A stretch of DNA of 64,000 nt from Sisyra terminalis (GCA_958496175.1 OY292276.1:35360449-35424448), one strand, 5' to 3'; counted from the first letter of the stretch, positions 48,625 to 57,600 are shown. The notes: a model not told the origin generated them from the sequence alone. Numbers and translations are program-made.

Positions 48625-51069
48625 CTAAAAAACCGGGAGAATCGCTTTCCAAGTAGGGTGAAGTTTGAGACCACTATCCCTGTTGATGTTATTGGGATTC
48701 TTGTGGATCTCTATTCCTTCTCGGTGCTTTCTTTTGAAAAAGCCACGAGAAGAAGAGAGAATTTCGGTCTCGTCGAATCGCATAGAATGTCCAGTAGCCA
48801 AACAATGCTCAGCCACAGCTGAGAGGTCGGTTTGACCAAACTTTACATTCCTACGATGTTCCTTCAATCGTGTATTCACGAATCTCCCGGTTTCACCAAT
48901 GTATACCTTTCCACATGAACAGGGGATTTTGTATACTCCAGGCCTGTCCAGAACTGGGGTCTTGTCCTTTGGGGACGGAAGTATACAAGATATTTTCGTA
49001 GGAGGCTTGAACACCACCTTGAAATCATATTTCCTGAGCACCCTTCCAATACGGTCAGATACACCTCGAAGATACGGGAGAGACACGAGACGATCCAAAT
49101 TCTCAACTTCGTCCAGAGGTCGCGAGCCATCTCGTGATTTCAACCTATTAACGACTGACAAAATCTTTCTTCGATCGTATCCATTTCCACGCAACGCCCT
49201 AACGATGTGATTAATCTCCAAATCAAGCGACGAAGTTTCCGAGATGGATAAAGCTCGATGAACTAGGGAGCTGATCATGGAACGTTTTTGGGATGGATGG
49301 TGGTGTGAAGAGGAATGTAGGTATCGGTCGGTGTGGGTGGGTTTTCTGTAAACACAATGACCCAAAGAGCCATCATCCCTACGTCGAACCAGGACATCAA
49401 GGAAGGGTATTTGTTGGTCCCTTTCAATCTCCATAGTGAAGTCAATGGCAGGATGTTGTGAGTTGAGGAAAGAGAGGAATTGATCGAGGTTATTTTTCCC
49501 ATGGCTCCAGATTACAAAAGTGTCGTCTACATACCTAAACCAGGTACTGGGCTTCAATGGAGCCACTCGAAGAACTCGAGTTTCAAAATCTTCCATGAAG
49601 ATATTTGCAATTATGGGCGAGATGGGAGAGCCCATAGCGGCACCTGATTTTTGTTTGTAAAACTCATCTTGGAATCTGAAGTATGTGGAGGTAAGGCAGT
49701 GTTCAATTAGTGGGAAAAGGTTAGATGGGATTTTATCGGATTTATGGATAATTGACAAGGTATCTTGGATTGGGACATTTGTGAACAAAGAAACGACATC
49801 AAAGCTGACCAGGAGGTCATTTGGACCAACCCTGATGGTTGCTAATCTCTCCACGAAATCCCTAGAATTCACTACATGAGTTTGACTGAGACCAACCAGT
49901 TTTTGGAGTGGTTTGGTCAAATATTGGGCAAGATGGTAGGTAGGACCGCCAATATTACTTACAATTGGACGTAAGGGAACGGAATTTTTGTGGATCTTTG
50001 GAAGGCCATACAGCCTTGGAGCCGATGGTTCTCTCGGGCGAAGCCTTTTGATTACATCGGGATCCAAATCTGCATTATTAAGGAGTTGGATGGTTTTTCG
50101 AGCTATGATGTTCGTTGGATCCCTTTTCAGGGGCTCGTATGTATTACCATCAGAGAGGAGGGATCTAATTTTGTCATCATATTCATCTCTATTTATTACT
50201 ACTGTAGCATTTCCTTTGTCAGCAGGCAGAATGACAATATCATTATTTCGTCTGAGACTTTGTAGTGCTAACCTTTCATCCCTAGAGATGTTGGAAACCG
50301 GCAAGCGTGCACGTTGAAGAATAATCGCGGCTTTGTTTCTAATGATATTGGCATCATCGGATGGTAAATTATATAAAGCAGTTTCAAGGCTACTGATTAT
50401 TTCTTCAGCGGGCACCCTTCTCGGTGTGATAGCAAAATTATGACCCTTTGCGAGGACGGAGATTTGAGGCTTAGTAAGGATTATCTTGCTCAGATTTTTG
50501 ACCGTATGGGTTAGGGCATTTTGGGATTTGGGAGGATTAAGGCGAAGGAATTTGTCTTTTTGTTGGGCTGATCTGTGACAAGCGGTACAGACCGCTTGAT
50601 CGAAAGAAATTCTATCAAGGGTATCCCACAAATCAACGTTCAACTTACTTGACAGGGACAGATGCAGGCGAAACAGGGTTTGAGACGTTTGAGCTATTTG
50701 GAACTTGGTGGTCGCAATTCTTTCTTTCACTAATCGTTCTGACGCACGTCGAAGAATGGATGCACTTTTAAGCGAAGAAAAAGGATTCTTCAATCGGCAA
50801 CAAGCTGGAATCACGTGGTGGTCCCGGCAACGTTTCAGAAACGTTAAGTTACAAAGTTGTATATGTAACGACTTTCGGAGTTTAGTAAACAAGTTCACTT
50901 CACTCACAGTAGCTTCTCCGTAGAAGCATCGAATTTTAGATTTAAGGCTTTCACGGTCGGTGTTATTCAAATAATAACTCTTTATTGAAAAAGTTGTGGC
51001 TTTCGGATCCAAAGCCGTGTTAAAAGATTGACTATGTCGCCAACGTTTCGCAACCTCTCCGGGTCGCAT
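48625..51069 (-). CDS. Penelope-like reverse transcriptase with GIY-YIG endonuclease, 814 aa
   Basis: This protein copies element RNA into DNA at a target nicked by its own endonuclease. Residues 1-46 come from the pLTR. A basic N-terminal region follows, with CTACH at 161-165. The RT domain spans about 285-560: ADKGNATVVIN (283-293), LYGLPKIH, catalytic D in SFDVVSLFTNVP (about 424), AAMGSPISPIIANIFMEDFE and the catalytic YVDD at 513-516. The C-terminal GIY-YIG nuclease (about 711-800) has GVYKIPCSCGKVYIGETG, an Arg in NTRLKEHRR and HCLATGHSM. Length and order fit complete animal Penelope proteins. No stop or frameshift is present. The ATG at 51069 is the only Met before the RT domain, so it is the likely start although it lies inside the hammerhead. 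TAG at 48625-48627 ends the ORF at the pLTR boundary. Confidence 0.93.
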   Translation of the reverse strand: MRPGEVAKRWRHSQSFNTALDPKATTFSIKSYYLNNTDRESLKSKIRCFYGEATVSEVNLFTKLRKSLHIQLCNLTFLKRCRDHHVIPACCRLKNPFSSLKSASILRRASERLVKERIATTKFQIAQTSQTLFRLHLSLSSKLNVDLWDTLDRISFDQAVCTACHRSAQQKDKFLRLNPPKSQNALTHTVKNLSKIILTKPQISVLAKGHNFAITPRRVPAEEIISSLETALYNLPSDDANIIRNKAAIILQRARLPVSNISRDERLALQSLRRNNDIVILPADKGNATVVINRDEYDDKIRSLLSDGNTYEPLKRDPTNIIARKTIQLLNNADLDPDVIKRLRPREPSAPRLYGLPKIHKNSVPLRPIVSNIGGPTYHLAQYLTKPLQKLVGLSQTHVVNSRDFVERLATIRVGPNDLLVSFDVVSLFTNVPIQDTLSIIHKSDKIPSNLFPLIEHCLTSTYFRFQDEFYKQKSGAAMGSPISPIIANIFMEDFETRVLRVAPLKPSTWFRYVDDTFVIWSHGKNNLDQFLSFLNSQHPAIDFTMEIERDQQIPFLDVLVRRRDDGSLGHCVYRKPTHTDRYLHSSSHHHPSQKRSMISSLVHRALSISETSSLDLEINHIVRALRGNGYDRRKILSVVNRLKSRDGSRPLDEVENLDRLVSLPYLRGVSDRIGRVLRKYDFKVVFKPPTKISCILPSPKDKTPVLDRPGVYKIPCSCGKVYIGETGRFVNTRLKEHRRNVKFGQTDLSAVAEHCLATGHSMRFDETEILSSSRGFFKRKHREGIEIHKNPNNINRDSGLKLHPTWKAILPVF

Positions 51070-51080
51070 CTTCAGGGCGT
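51036..51080 (-). ncRNA. Hammerhead ribozyme overlapping the Penelope ORF start
   Basis: Minus-strand RNA: stem I strand CGCC, core CUGAAGA, stem II GCGACC paired with GGUUGC around loop CGGAGA, core GAAA, minimal stem III (AC/GU without a loop), cleavage triplet GUU, stem I return GGCG. All conserved core bases of a type I hammerhead are present. Penelope elements are known to carry hammerheads with very short stem III in their pLTRs, thought to act as dimers. The predicted cut lies between 51042 and 51041. The ORF ATG (51069-51067) shares the A of CUGAAGA. Confidence 0.8.
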
Positions 51081-51120
51081 AATTGCTCCGAAACTAATCG
51101 CAAGATGGTCCTCAAGTCGT

Positions 51121-51128
51121 CTTATATA
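51121..51128 (-). promoter_or_regulatory. TATA box of the Penelope pLTR
   Basis: TATATAAG on the minus strand, about 55 bp upstream of the ORF ATG. A start 25-30 bp downstream would put the hammerhead at the very 5' end of the transcript. A matching box is in the inverted pLTR. Confidence 0.6.
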
Positions 51129-51320
51129 CCATCCATTGTGGGTGGAAAATATAGTTTAAAGCAGAATAGCAGGTCAACCAATAAGAGAAGAAATGGGATA
51201 ATCCTTCTCTTTTTAGTTGAAGAGCTATTCAACTAAAAAGAGAAGGATTATCCCATTTCTTCTCTTATTGGTTGACCTGCTATTCTGCTTTAAACTATAT
51301 TTTCCACCCACAATGGATGG

Positions 51321-51328
51321 TATATAAG
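51321..51328 (+). promoter_or_regulatory. TATA box of the inverted pLTR, facing outward
   Basis: TATATAAG on the plus strand; it would drive transcription out of the element to the right, toward the mariner. Confidence 0.5.
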
Positions 51329-51368
51329 ACGACTTGAGGACCATCTTGCGATTAGTTTCGGAGCAATT

Positions 51369-51413
51369 ACGCCCTGAAGATGCGACCCGGAGAGGTTGCG
51401 AAACGTTGGCGAC
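51369..51413 (+). ncRNA. Hammerhead ribozyme in inverted pLTR
   Basis: Plus-strand copy: CUGAAGA at 51374-51380, stem II 51382-51387 with 51394-51399, GAAAC 51400-51404, GUU 51405-51407 with predicted cleavage after 51407, and stem I return GGCG. Confidence 0.75.
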
Positions 51414-51480
51414 ATAGTCAATCTTTTAACACGGCTTTGGATCCGAAAGCCACAACTTTTTCAATAAAGAGTTATTATTT

Positions 51481-51494
51481 GATTAATTAGAATT
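51481..51494 (+). repeat. 14-bp target-site duplication of the Penelope element, right
   Basis: GATTAATTAGAATT, identical to 48314-48327. Confidence 0.85.
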
Positions 51495-51819
51495 ATTTGA
51501 CAGTTTTTCGATTTTCTGGCATATATTTGACACCATTTCCTCCTTTAACTTTATATTGGTTAAATTTTTTGTCATATTTCGTTGGTACCAGTTAGAGAAA
51601 TGAAAATTATCGAATTTGAACTTAAAAAAACTCATTTGGCATTAATGAACTTCTAATGCACGTAGATAAAAAATGAAAATGTTTTTAGTAACAACTTTGC
51701 GTCGCTATTCTATGAAACTCGAAGAGCATACAATATCGAATTTATATTCTTTCGGGTTCTTGGTCCTACCATTTCAATATAGATTTAGGGATGAAAATAT
51801 TTTCAATTTTTACTAAGTA

Positions 51820-51851
51820 TCAGGTGTGTGAATAAGTCTTTCCCGTTTTTT
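51820..51851 (+). repeat. Mariner terminal inverted repeat, left
   Basis: 32 bp, exact reverse complement of 53075-53106. Confidence 0.93.
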
Positions 51852-51896
51852 TCCAATTTTGAGCCTTTATTGTGAAAAAATGGTTACAAATAATTA

Positions 51897-52943
51897 TTAT
51901 TGAAAGTATTGGCCATCGCTAGCTACAACTTTTCCCCATCTTTCCGGCAACATACGAATCCCGTTGCGAAAAAATTCGACCGATTTGGCCTCTATCCAGT
52001 CATCCACCCATTTTTTGGCTTCCTCGTAGGAATGGAAGTGCTGGTCAGCCAGGCCAAGCGTCATCGATCTGAAGAGATGGTAATCAGACGGAGCAATGTC
52101 TGGACTATACGGCGGGTGGGGTAGGACTTCCCATTTGAGCGTTTCTAAGTATGTTTTCACCGGCTGTGCAACATGTGGGCGAGCATTGTCATGTTGCAAA
52201 ATAACTTTGTCGTGCCTGTCGGAGTATTGTGGCCGTTTTTCTCGCAGTGCGCGGCTCAAACGCATCAATTGTCGTCGATAGACCTCACCTGTGATTTTTT
52301 CATTCGGTTTCAGAAGCTCATAGTAAACCACACCTAGCTGGTCCCACCATATACAGAGCATGAGCTTGGCGCCATGAATATTTGGCTTGGCCGTCGATGA
52401 TGATGCATGGCCGGGTAGTCCCCATGATTTTCTTCGCTTCGGATTATCGTAACGGATCCACTTTTCATCGCCAGTCACGATACGATGCAGAAAACCCTTT
52501 CTTTTATGTCGCTGAAGCAGCTGTTCGCAAGTGAAAAAACGCCGTTCGACGTCTCTCAGCTTTAGTTCGTACGGCACCCAATTTCCTTGCTTTTGGATCA
52601 TTCCCATGGCTTTCAAACGCTTGGAAATGGTTGTTCGGTCAACTCCCAATGCTTCAGCAAGTTCTTCTTGCGTTTGACACGAATCTTCATCAAGCAAAGT
52701 CGCCAATTCTTGATCTTCAAAGATTTGCGGCCGCCCGGAACGCTCCTTGTCTTCCACGTCGAAATCGCCACTTTTGAAGCGTCGAAACCATCCGCGAACA
52801 CTTGAATCATCGACACAACCTTCTCCATAAGCTTCCTGAAGCAACCGATGCGCCTCGGCAGCAGATTTCTTCAAATTGAACCAATAAAGTGAAACTTCCC
52901 GCAAATGACGTCGACTCGGCTCAAATTTCGACATTTTCACCAT
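51897..52943 (-). CDS. Mariner transposase, 348 aa, intact
   Basis: The enzyme cuts the element out and inserts it at TA dinucleotides. The N-terminal paired helix-turn-helix DNA-binding region spans about residues 1-115 (FNLKKSAAEAHRLLQEAYGE, GWFRRFKSGDFDVEDKERSG, LGVDRTTISKRLKAMG). WVPYEL at 122-127 is the mariner WVPHEL linker motif. The catalytic residues are D159 (VTGDEKW), D252 (LQHDNARPH) and D287 (YSPDIAPSDYHLF), with 34 residues between the last two, the D,D34D signature. Length and the C-terminal LPERWGKVVASDGQYFQ match full-length Mos1-type transposases. There is no stop or frameshift. An in-frame M at residue 4 (MSKFEPS) is an equally good start. All catalytic residues are present, so activity is possible. 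Confidence 0.95.
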   Translation of the reverse strand: MVKMSKFEPSRRHLREVSLYWFNLKKSAAEAHRLLQEAYGEGCVDDSSVRGWFRRFKSGDFDVEDKERSGRPQIFEDQELATLLDEDSCQTQEELAEALGVDRTTISKRLKAMGMIQKQGNWVPYELKLRDVERRFFTCEQLLQRHKRKGFLHRIVTGDEKWIRYDNPKRRKSWGLPGHASSSTAKPNIHGAKLMLCIWWDQLGVVYYELLKPNEKITGEVYRRQLMRLSRALREKRPQYSDRHDKVILQHDNARPHVAQPVKTYLETLKWEVLPHPPYSPDIAPSDYHLFRSMTLGLADQHFHSYEEAKKWVDDWIEAKSVEFFRNGIRMLPERWGKVVASDGQYFQ

Positions 52944-53074
52944 TTCAAAAATTTATGATAAGAACAAATTTCAACTAATGTGTTAGTGTGGAATTGTTGA
53001 CAGATGAATAAGCTTTGATTATGACATATGTAACCATTAAATACTCGCACAGTATTGGTGGCACCATCTCTTAC

Positions 53075-53106
53075 AAAAAACGGGAAAGACTTATTCACAC
53101 ACCTGA
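53075..53106 (-). repeat. Mariner terminal inverted repeat, right
   Basis: 32 bp, exact reverse complement of 51820-51851; the transposase ATG lies about 130 bp inside this end. Confidence 0.93.
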
Positions 53107-53108
53107 TA

Positions 53109-54857
53109 GATAAATTACTCTAATCATAAAATGTCTTTAGTACCACTTTGAAATAACTTATAAGCAGATAAATGTCAATTGAATGACTAATGATTTAAAA
53201 AGGACATTCTTTTTTGGTACACCTAATACAAAAATTGATGATTTTTGCGGAAAATAAAGCAAAGTTGGTTTGTTTTCACTACTTAGTTTTGTGATTTTGT
53301 TGCAACATTTTCCATAACTTTGAGTTGTTTTCAATGATACTGTTTCTAAAAAAAAATTAAAATACTAAAACTCATATTAATCTAAATGATAATTCTGGCT
53401 CAAGCAATATTTTGCCAATAATTAAAGTCTAACTAAAACTATTAGTCTGTAGAGTTCTTAATAAATTTGTAAGTAGAAAAAACGTGCTAATTTGTAGCTT
53501 ATCGCCAAACTCGAACTCAATAATTACAAGTTAAAAAGCTACCATCTTGATCGCTCAATGTTCTGATAACTGTGCATTATAATATTATTGTTTATAACAA
53601 AGTCTCATATTGAAGAGAAGAAAATTATTTTCTTTGAAAATCGCGAAGTCAAAAAATATTATCAATATGGTGATTATTACAGAATTTTTGCAATAGAGAT
53701 ATTTGACAATGAAAAAGCTAACGGAACGTCGCACTATGGTTTACTAGCGTTTGAACATTAAATTAGATTTTTATAAGTATTTAATGTAAAATGGCAAAAA
53801 TTTGGTTTTAAAACTTATTCGTTACGGGCTGCGATAAGACATTTATGCAATAAAAATAAAGTTAGATTTTCGAACTCGCTTTAACTTCCTGCTTGTTGAT
53901 TCACGTATCAGGAAATGCTTTGAAACATTGCAGGATGCAGGATTGCTTATTCCATACAAATCCTGCATAACCAAGTGTTCCGCAATCGTTAGGAAATTGG
54001 AAAGAGAAATAGACGATTTAAGGTAGCAATCACCAAATTTTTGACCTCACAAACCACTGAATTCATAATTTAAAACTTTAATAATTTTAATCTCATGGAC
54101 CACTAATAAGAATTTTTTAATGGTTAAGTATTTTATTATAATTAAATTACACATTTCTCTGCGGTCTAGTGAAATTTTCTATCAGACCACCACTTGGCGA
54201 CCACTAATTAAAAAGTAATAACTTTACTCTTACTTAACTATTTTACCGATCCATAATGACTCAAATTTTTTTCCAATATTCTACTATAATTAAGAAATAA
54301 ATTATTTGATTATCACGGGACTCAAATATATTTTCTACTTAGAACCAATGTTTTTTTTTGCTCTAGAGTATTAATAGGCACGAACTTGATAAAAGTTGGG
54401 TATTTAATTTTCAGCAGTTTTCCGAGTAAAAAAAACATTATTGTACACATTTTAGTAAACACATGACTTAACATACTTTTATTTCATTTTTACTAAGTAT
54501 TATAATTGTCCAGCACAATGTAAGCGATAAATTTATTCATTTATATTATGGTATTTTACTGACTTATATTATGGTATTTGTTATAGATCGATATACACAT
54601 TGGTTTTCTCTTATAGAATTCAATAATATAAAGTAATGATCAATACAATAAATAAACGTAGAAAAAGTGAGTTTGGAAAATATAATCACAATAGGTTATG
54701 GGCCTAACTGTCTCAACAAAAATATACGAAAGAGGTCTTGCACCACTTCTAAATGGAAAATAACGAGCCCATATTAACTTCGATGAAACTCAGCAAAAAT
54801 TATCTAAAAATTGACAAAAATCGGAAAAAAGTTGAAATTACCAAAGCTGATTGAATT
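53109..54857. other. Non-coding AT-rich stretch
   Basis: No gene is recognised. Upstream copia pol segments were looked for before 54858 and not found in readable form. Confidence 0.4.
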
Positions 54858-55140
54858 TTTAATGTATTTGACCGAATCCACTAGACCCAACATTTCACAC
54901 GTTATAAATGTAAAAAACTACAACATCAATTACGGATGACAGCACTAGAATAATGAAACGAGTACTGAGATATCAAAAGGGTACAGAAAAAGTGAACTAG
55001 ATTTTTAAAATAAATGGGGAAAACCTATTAGGGTACACCGACGCAGATTGGTGATCTAACGTTGACGACAGAAGGTCGTAGATTGGATATGCATTCTTCT
55101 GTAAAGATGCTACCGCATTTGGGATTCCCAAAAACTTGGT
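54858..55140 (+). pseudogene. Ty1/copia pol relic: RT end and RNase H
   Basis: Plus-strand frames give LIEFLMYLTESTRPNISHVI, matching the copia LIGSLMYLxxxTRPDIxxxV segment after the RT. After a frame change come RIMKRVLRYQKGTEK (KRVLRYLKGT motif), GYTDADW (the RNase H DADW motif with its Asp), VDDRRS and IGYAFF. At least three in-frame stops and one frameshift interrupt about 280 bp, so it is long dead. Gag, protease, integrase and LTRs are not seen nearby. Confidence 0.75.
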
Positions 55141-55329
55141 TTAAAGATACCTCTCCCAAATGAACCAAAAAAAAGTGGAATTTTTAAAAATCTTGAACGA
55201 CTTGAAGAATTTATATGAGGAGATTTTTCAGTAAGAAATTTGAAAAAAGTCTGTTTTTTTGGGTCACCCTATTACATGTTAACATTTGTAGCAAATTATT
55301 GTAAAATTTCAGATCCCTTGTAATAATTG

Positions 55330-55450
55330 TTTGTATTTTTGGTATTAATAAAAATTGGCTATGATATTTCAGAACGCCTGAGGAAGGCTCAATAACCGGG
55401 CCGAAACGTCGCGCATGTAATAAATAAAGTTTTAACTGATTATTATTTGA
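55330..55450 (+). mobile_element. Solo pLTR of a second Penelope-like family
   Basis: A hammerhead (55374-55416) is followed by AATAAAGTTTTAACTGATTA, then TTATTTG. This parallels the AATAAAGAGTTATTATTTG end that follows the hammerhead in the intact Penelope at 51461-51481. The unit therefore ends near 55450. Its left limit is not determined and no RT ORF is attached. Confidence 0.55.
55374..55416 (+). ncRNA. Hammerhead ribozyme, second Penelope family
   Basis: Stem I strand CGC (55375-55377), core CUGAGGA (55378-55384), stem II GGCUC (55386-55390) paired with GGGCC (55398-55402), core GAAA (55403-55406), C, cleavage triplet GUC (55408-55410), stem I return GCG (55411-55413). Stem II contains one U-G pair and stem I only three pairs, with stem III minimal. 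The core is complete and the sequence is clearly different from the ribozyme at 51036. Confidence 0.7.
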
Positions 55451-55451
55451 T

Positions 55452-56040
55452 CCTAGTCCTCTGAATATTTTTACCAATCTATTTGTAGCAAATTTTGTAT
55501 TATTGACAACGAAATACTACCAATGTACTGACTGTATAGCTACGTCTTTCTATAGTTTTTCTTTGAAATTGGGAACATAAAATGGATACCTAATCTTACT
55601 CGGATTGTCCAGACTTATATAGAAAAGACTCTGAGTTATTTACAACAAAGTTGAAATTTAGCATTTTTGCTTTAAATTTTCTTTATGGCAACTTCTAAAC
55701 GAATCAATGAGTTCCCCTACGATACTTAGGTTCTTTTCACCACATTTGGCAATTTAAGGCAGTTGCTGCACCAATATGTATTATTTAACCAAGGGTACAA
55801 TTTTTAACGTACTTATTTGTCTTATTTACGAAAAATTTAAGTACGGTTTATTCATGAAAATGAACTATACTTTAAAAAAATGAGGCCTGTGTCTATATTT
55901 AGACCAAACAAAACATATAAAAATAATTTTCATTAAAAATGTAATACTAAATGAATAAACAGGATTTTATTATTTACACCTTGCTTGCTTGAAAAAATGC
56001 CTCATCGGTTAAATTTTAACCCATGAAGAATTAACCGTTT
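55452..56040. other. Non-coding AT-rich stretch, nothing recognised
   Basis: AT-rich DNA after the second pLTR, with no supported gene or element end. Confidence 0.45.
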
Positions 56041-56088
56041 TTATGAAGAATACTTTAACTGTTAAAGTATTTTTAGTATTCTTCATAA
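56041..56088. repeat. Nested inverted repeat (hairpin)
   Basis: TTATGAAGAATACT (56041-56054) is the exact reverse complement of AGTATTCTTCATAA (56075-56088). An inner dyad TACTTTAAC-TG-TTAAAGTA overlaps it (56051-56069), so two alternative hairpins are possible. A further ATGAAGAATTAACC copy lies just upstream at 56023. Confidence 0.85.
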
Positions 56089-56099
56089 AGTCTCGGTAA

Positions 56100-57457
56100 G
56101 TTTTACATTTTTACGCCAAAAGTGCATTTTTTTTTTTAGAATTTAATTGAAATTTATTATCTTAATACTGCTTCTATTTCATTAAAAAGGCTTGAAACAA
56201 ACTAGCATTACAGCTTTAAGCCCCAGATAAGATATATAAGCCAACATGAACTATAATTTCTTTTTGTCTTAATCCATTTTTTTTTTATTCATCAGATGTG
56301 GTCTTAAAATAATTTAAACTGCTGTTCACGGATGTTGAAAAGATGAAAACTAATTTAAATCAATATTTTAATTAAAGTTCATTTGAAGTCCATCAAATGT
56401 CCATCCAAGATAGATTTCCTACAAACAAAATAAAGGCTCGAAACTCAAAGCTCCAAGTCAAAAGTTACATCAAGTGCATAATGACACCAGCCATATTTAT
56501 GAACTATTCAAAGTGAAAATTAACATTTTAGATGGTCTATGTCTTTTCCAAAACAGAATACATGAGTAGATTTTGTACACATAAAGCTCCAGAACTGTAT
56601 CAGGAAACAGCAAAGGATTGCGTTTTTAACAAAGCCCTTAGCTTAAAATTGGATGTTCTTCTTCCAGCTAATGGTTTCAAAGTTAAATTGATTCGGATTA
56701 ACTATCTGTACTGGTATAAAATTACGAGCGTATCTATTCTAATCCGTTATAATGGGAGTCGTTAAGGAAAAAACTTGAGCATTAAAATATTTGAACTGTT
56801 ATATTTATAAATAACATTTTGAAAATTGTAATTAACACTTTATAAATTTTACTGGATTTTAAAAAGTTTCCTCATTTAAATGGGAAAAACATGCGACTAA
56901 TAACAACAAGGTGACATAGCGTGATGTTGAAACTGAATCTGAGTTTTGGAAAATAATTTATTACATAGTAAACTAATTCTTTATTCGTTTAATGTTTTGA
57001 ATATATTAAAAATATAATAATCGGACACATTTCTACAGTATTATTTGGTTGCATGTTAAAAATTCATTTTTCAGACCATTGCATATGAAAAATTTAAACA
57101 CCACAATAACTATTGCTTTTTTGTCTTCACCATAACAACAAAACAAACTTTTATCAACTATAAACAATGGAAAAATGAAACAATGGAAACACTTTAGACT
57201 TATTGATAGACGATTTGAGAAAGTGGTTTCTTTAAAATTGGGAAATTTTAAACTTAAATCTCGTGATAGCAAGTTAACTAATATTTCATGACGTGCAACT
57301 TTTCATAAAACTCTAGAGTCATCATAGATTAAGGTCTGACCGATTGTCGTATTATATTAGCTGAAGCCGAATTTTGTTTTTCAATTCACCAATTCAAAGA
57401 AAACTATCTATCCTCACAATACATATAATATAATAAAGCAATTTAAATTTTGCCAAA
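56100..57457. other. Non-coding AT-rich stretch
   Basis: No supported gene. The open frame at 56532-56765 (77 codons) has mixed composition but no recognisable family; its reading as an exon is unsupported. Confidence 0.4.
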
Positions 57458-57600
57458 CTAACTGATACCCGCAACTTCGTTTACAAGACGTAAGTGTTGA
57501 TAATAGTTTGTTTTTAGATTAGCTATTTGTCGAAGTATCGAGTATTTTTATTATTATTTTTAAATTCTTCCTTTAAAAAACATAAGCATAAAGACATGTT
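57458..57600 (-). mobile_element. Helitron 3'-end fragment
   Basis: Plus-strand words CTAACTGATACCCGCAACTTCG, then TTTGTTTTTAGATTAGCTATTTG and AAAAACATAA, follow the order in the Helitron at 30661-30790 (CTAGCTGATTCCCACGACTTCG, then TTTTCAGATTTGCTATTCG and AAAAACATAA). The terminal CTAG has become CTAA. A SINE lies directly beside it. Confidence 0.55.

Larger units (their letters stand above)
50931..51225 (-). repeat. Upstream pLTR (direct)
   Basis: Holds the promoter, hammerhead and ORF start of the Penelope element. Its outer edge meets the inverted pLTR at the dyad TTTTTAGTTGAA...TTCAACTAAAAA centred near 51225. Confidence 0.88.
48328..51480 (-). mobile_element. Complete Penelope-like retroelement (about 3.15 kb)
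   Basis: In its own (minus-strand) direction the element consists of an inverted pLTR (51480-51226), a direct pLTR (51225 to about 50931) whose HHR contains the ORF start, the RT/GIY-YIG ORF (to 48625), and a second direct pLTR (about 48624-48328). The head-to-head pLTR pair is a known Penelope arrangement. A perfect 14-bp duplication flanks the whole. The direct pLTRs look identical over about 290 bp and the ORF is intact, so the insertion is recent and potentially autonomous. Confidence 0.9.
51226..51480 (+). repeat. Inverted pLTR of the Penelope element
   Basis: Reverse complement of the direct pLTR from the central dyad to TTATTATTT at 51480. It lacks about 40 bp present at the far end of the direct units (the GTTATTCAAATA-side extension through TTTAAGGCTTTCACGG). 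With 50970-51225 it forms a roughly 510-bp palindrome. Confidence 0.9.
51820..53106 (-). mobile_element. Complete mariner transposon (1287 bp)
   Basis: Perfect 32-bp terminal inverted repeats start TCAGGTGTGTGAATAAGTCT and are flanked by TA duplications (51818-51819 and 53107-53108). Length, termini and a single intact transposase fit an autonomous mariner. The TCAGGTGT start is also seen in mauritiana-type elements; the subfamily is not certain. Confidence 0.95.

Noticed and set aside
56532..56765. 77-codon open frame
   Set aside because: No recognisable motif and no supporting exon signals.
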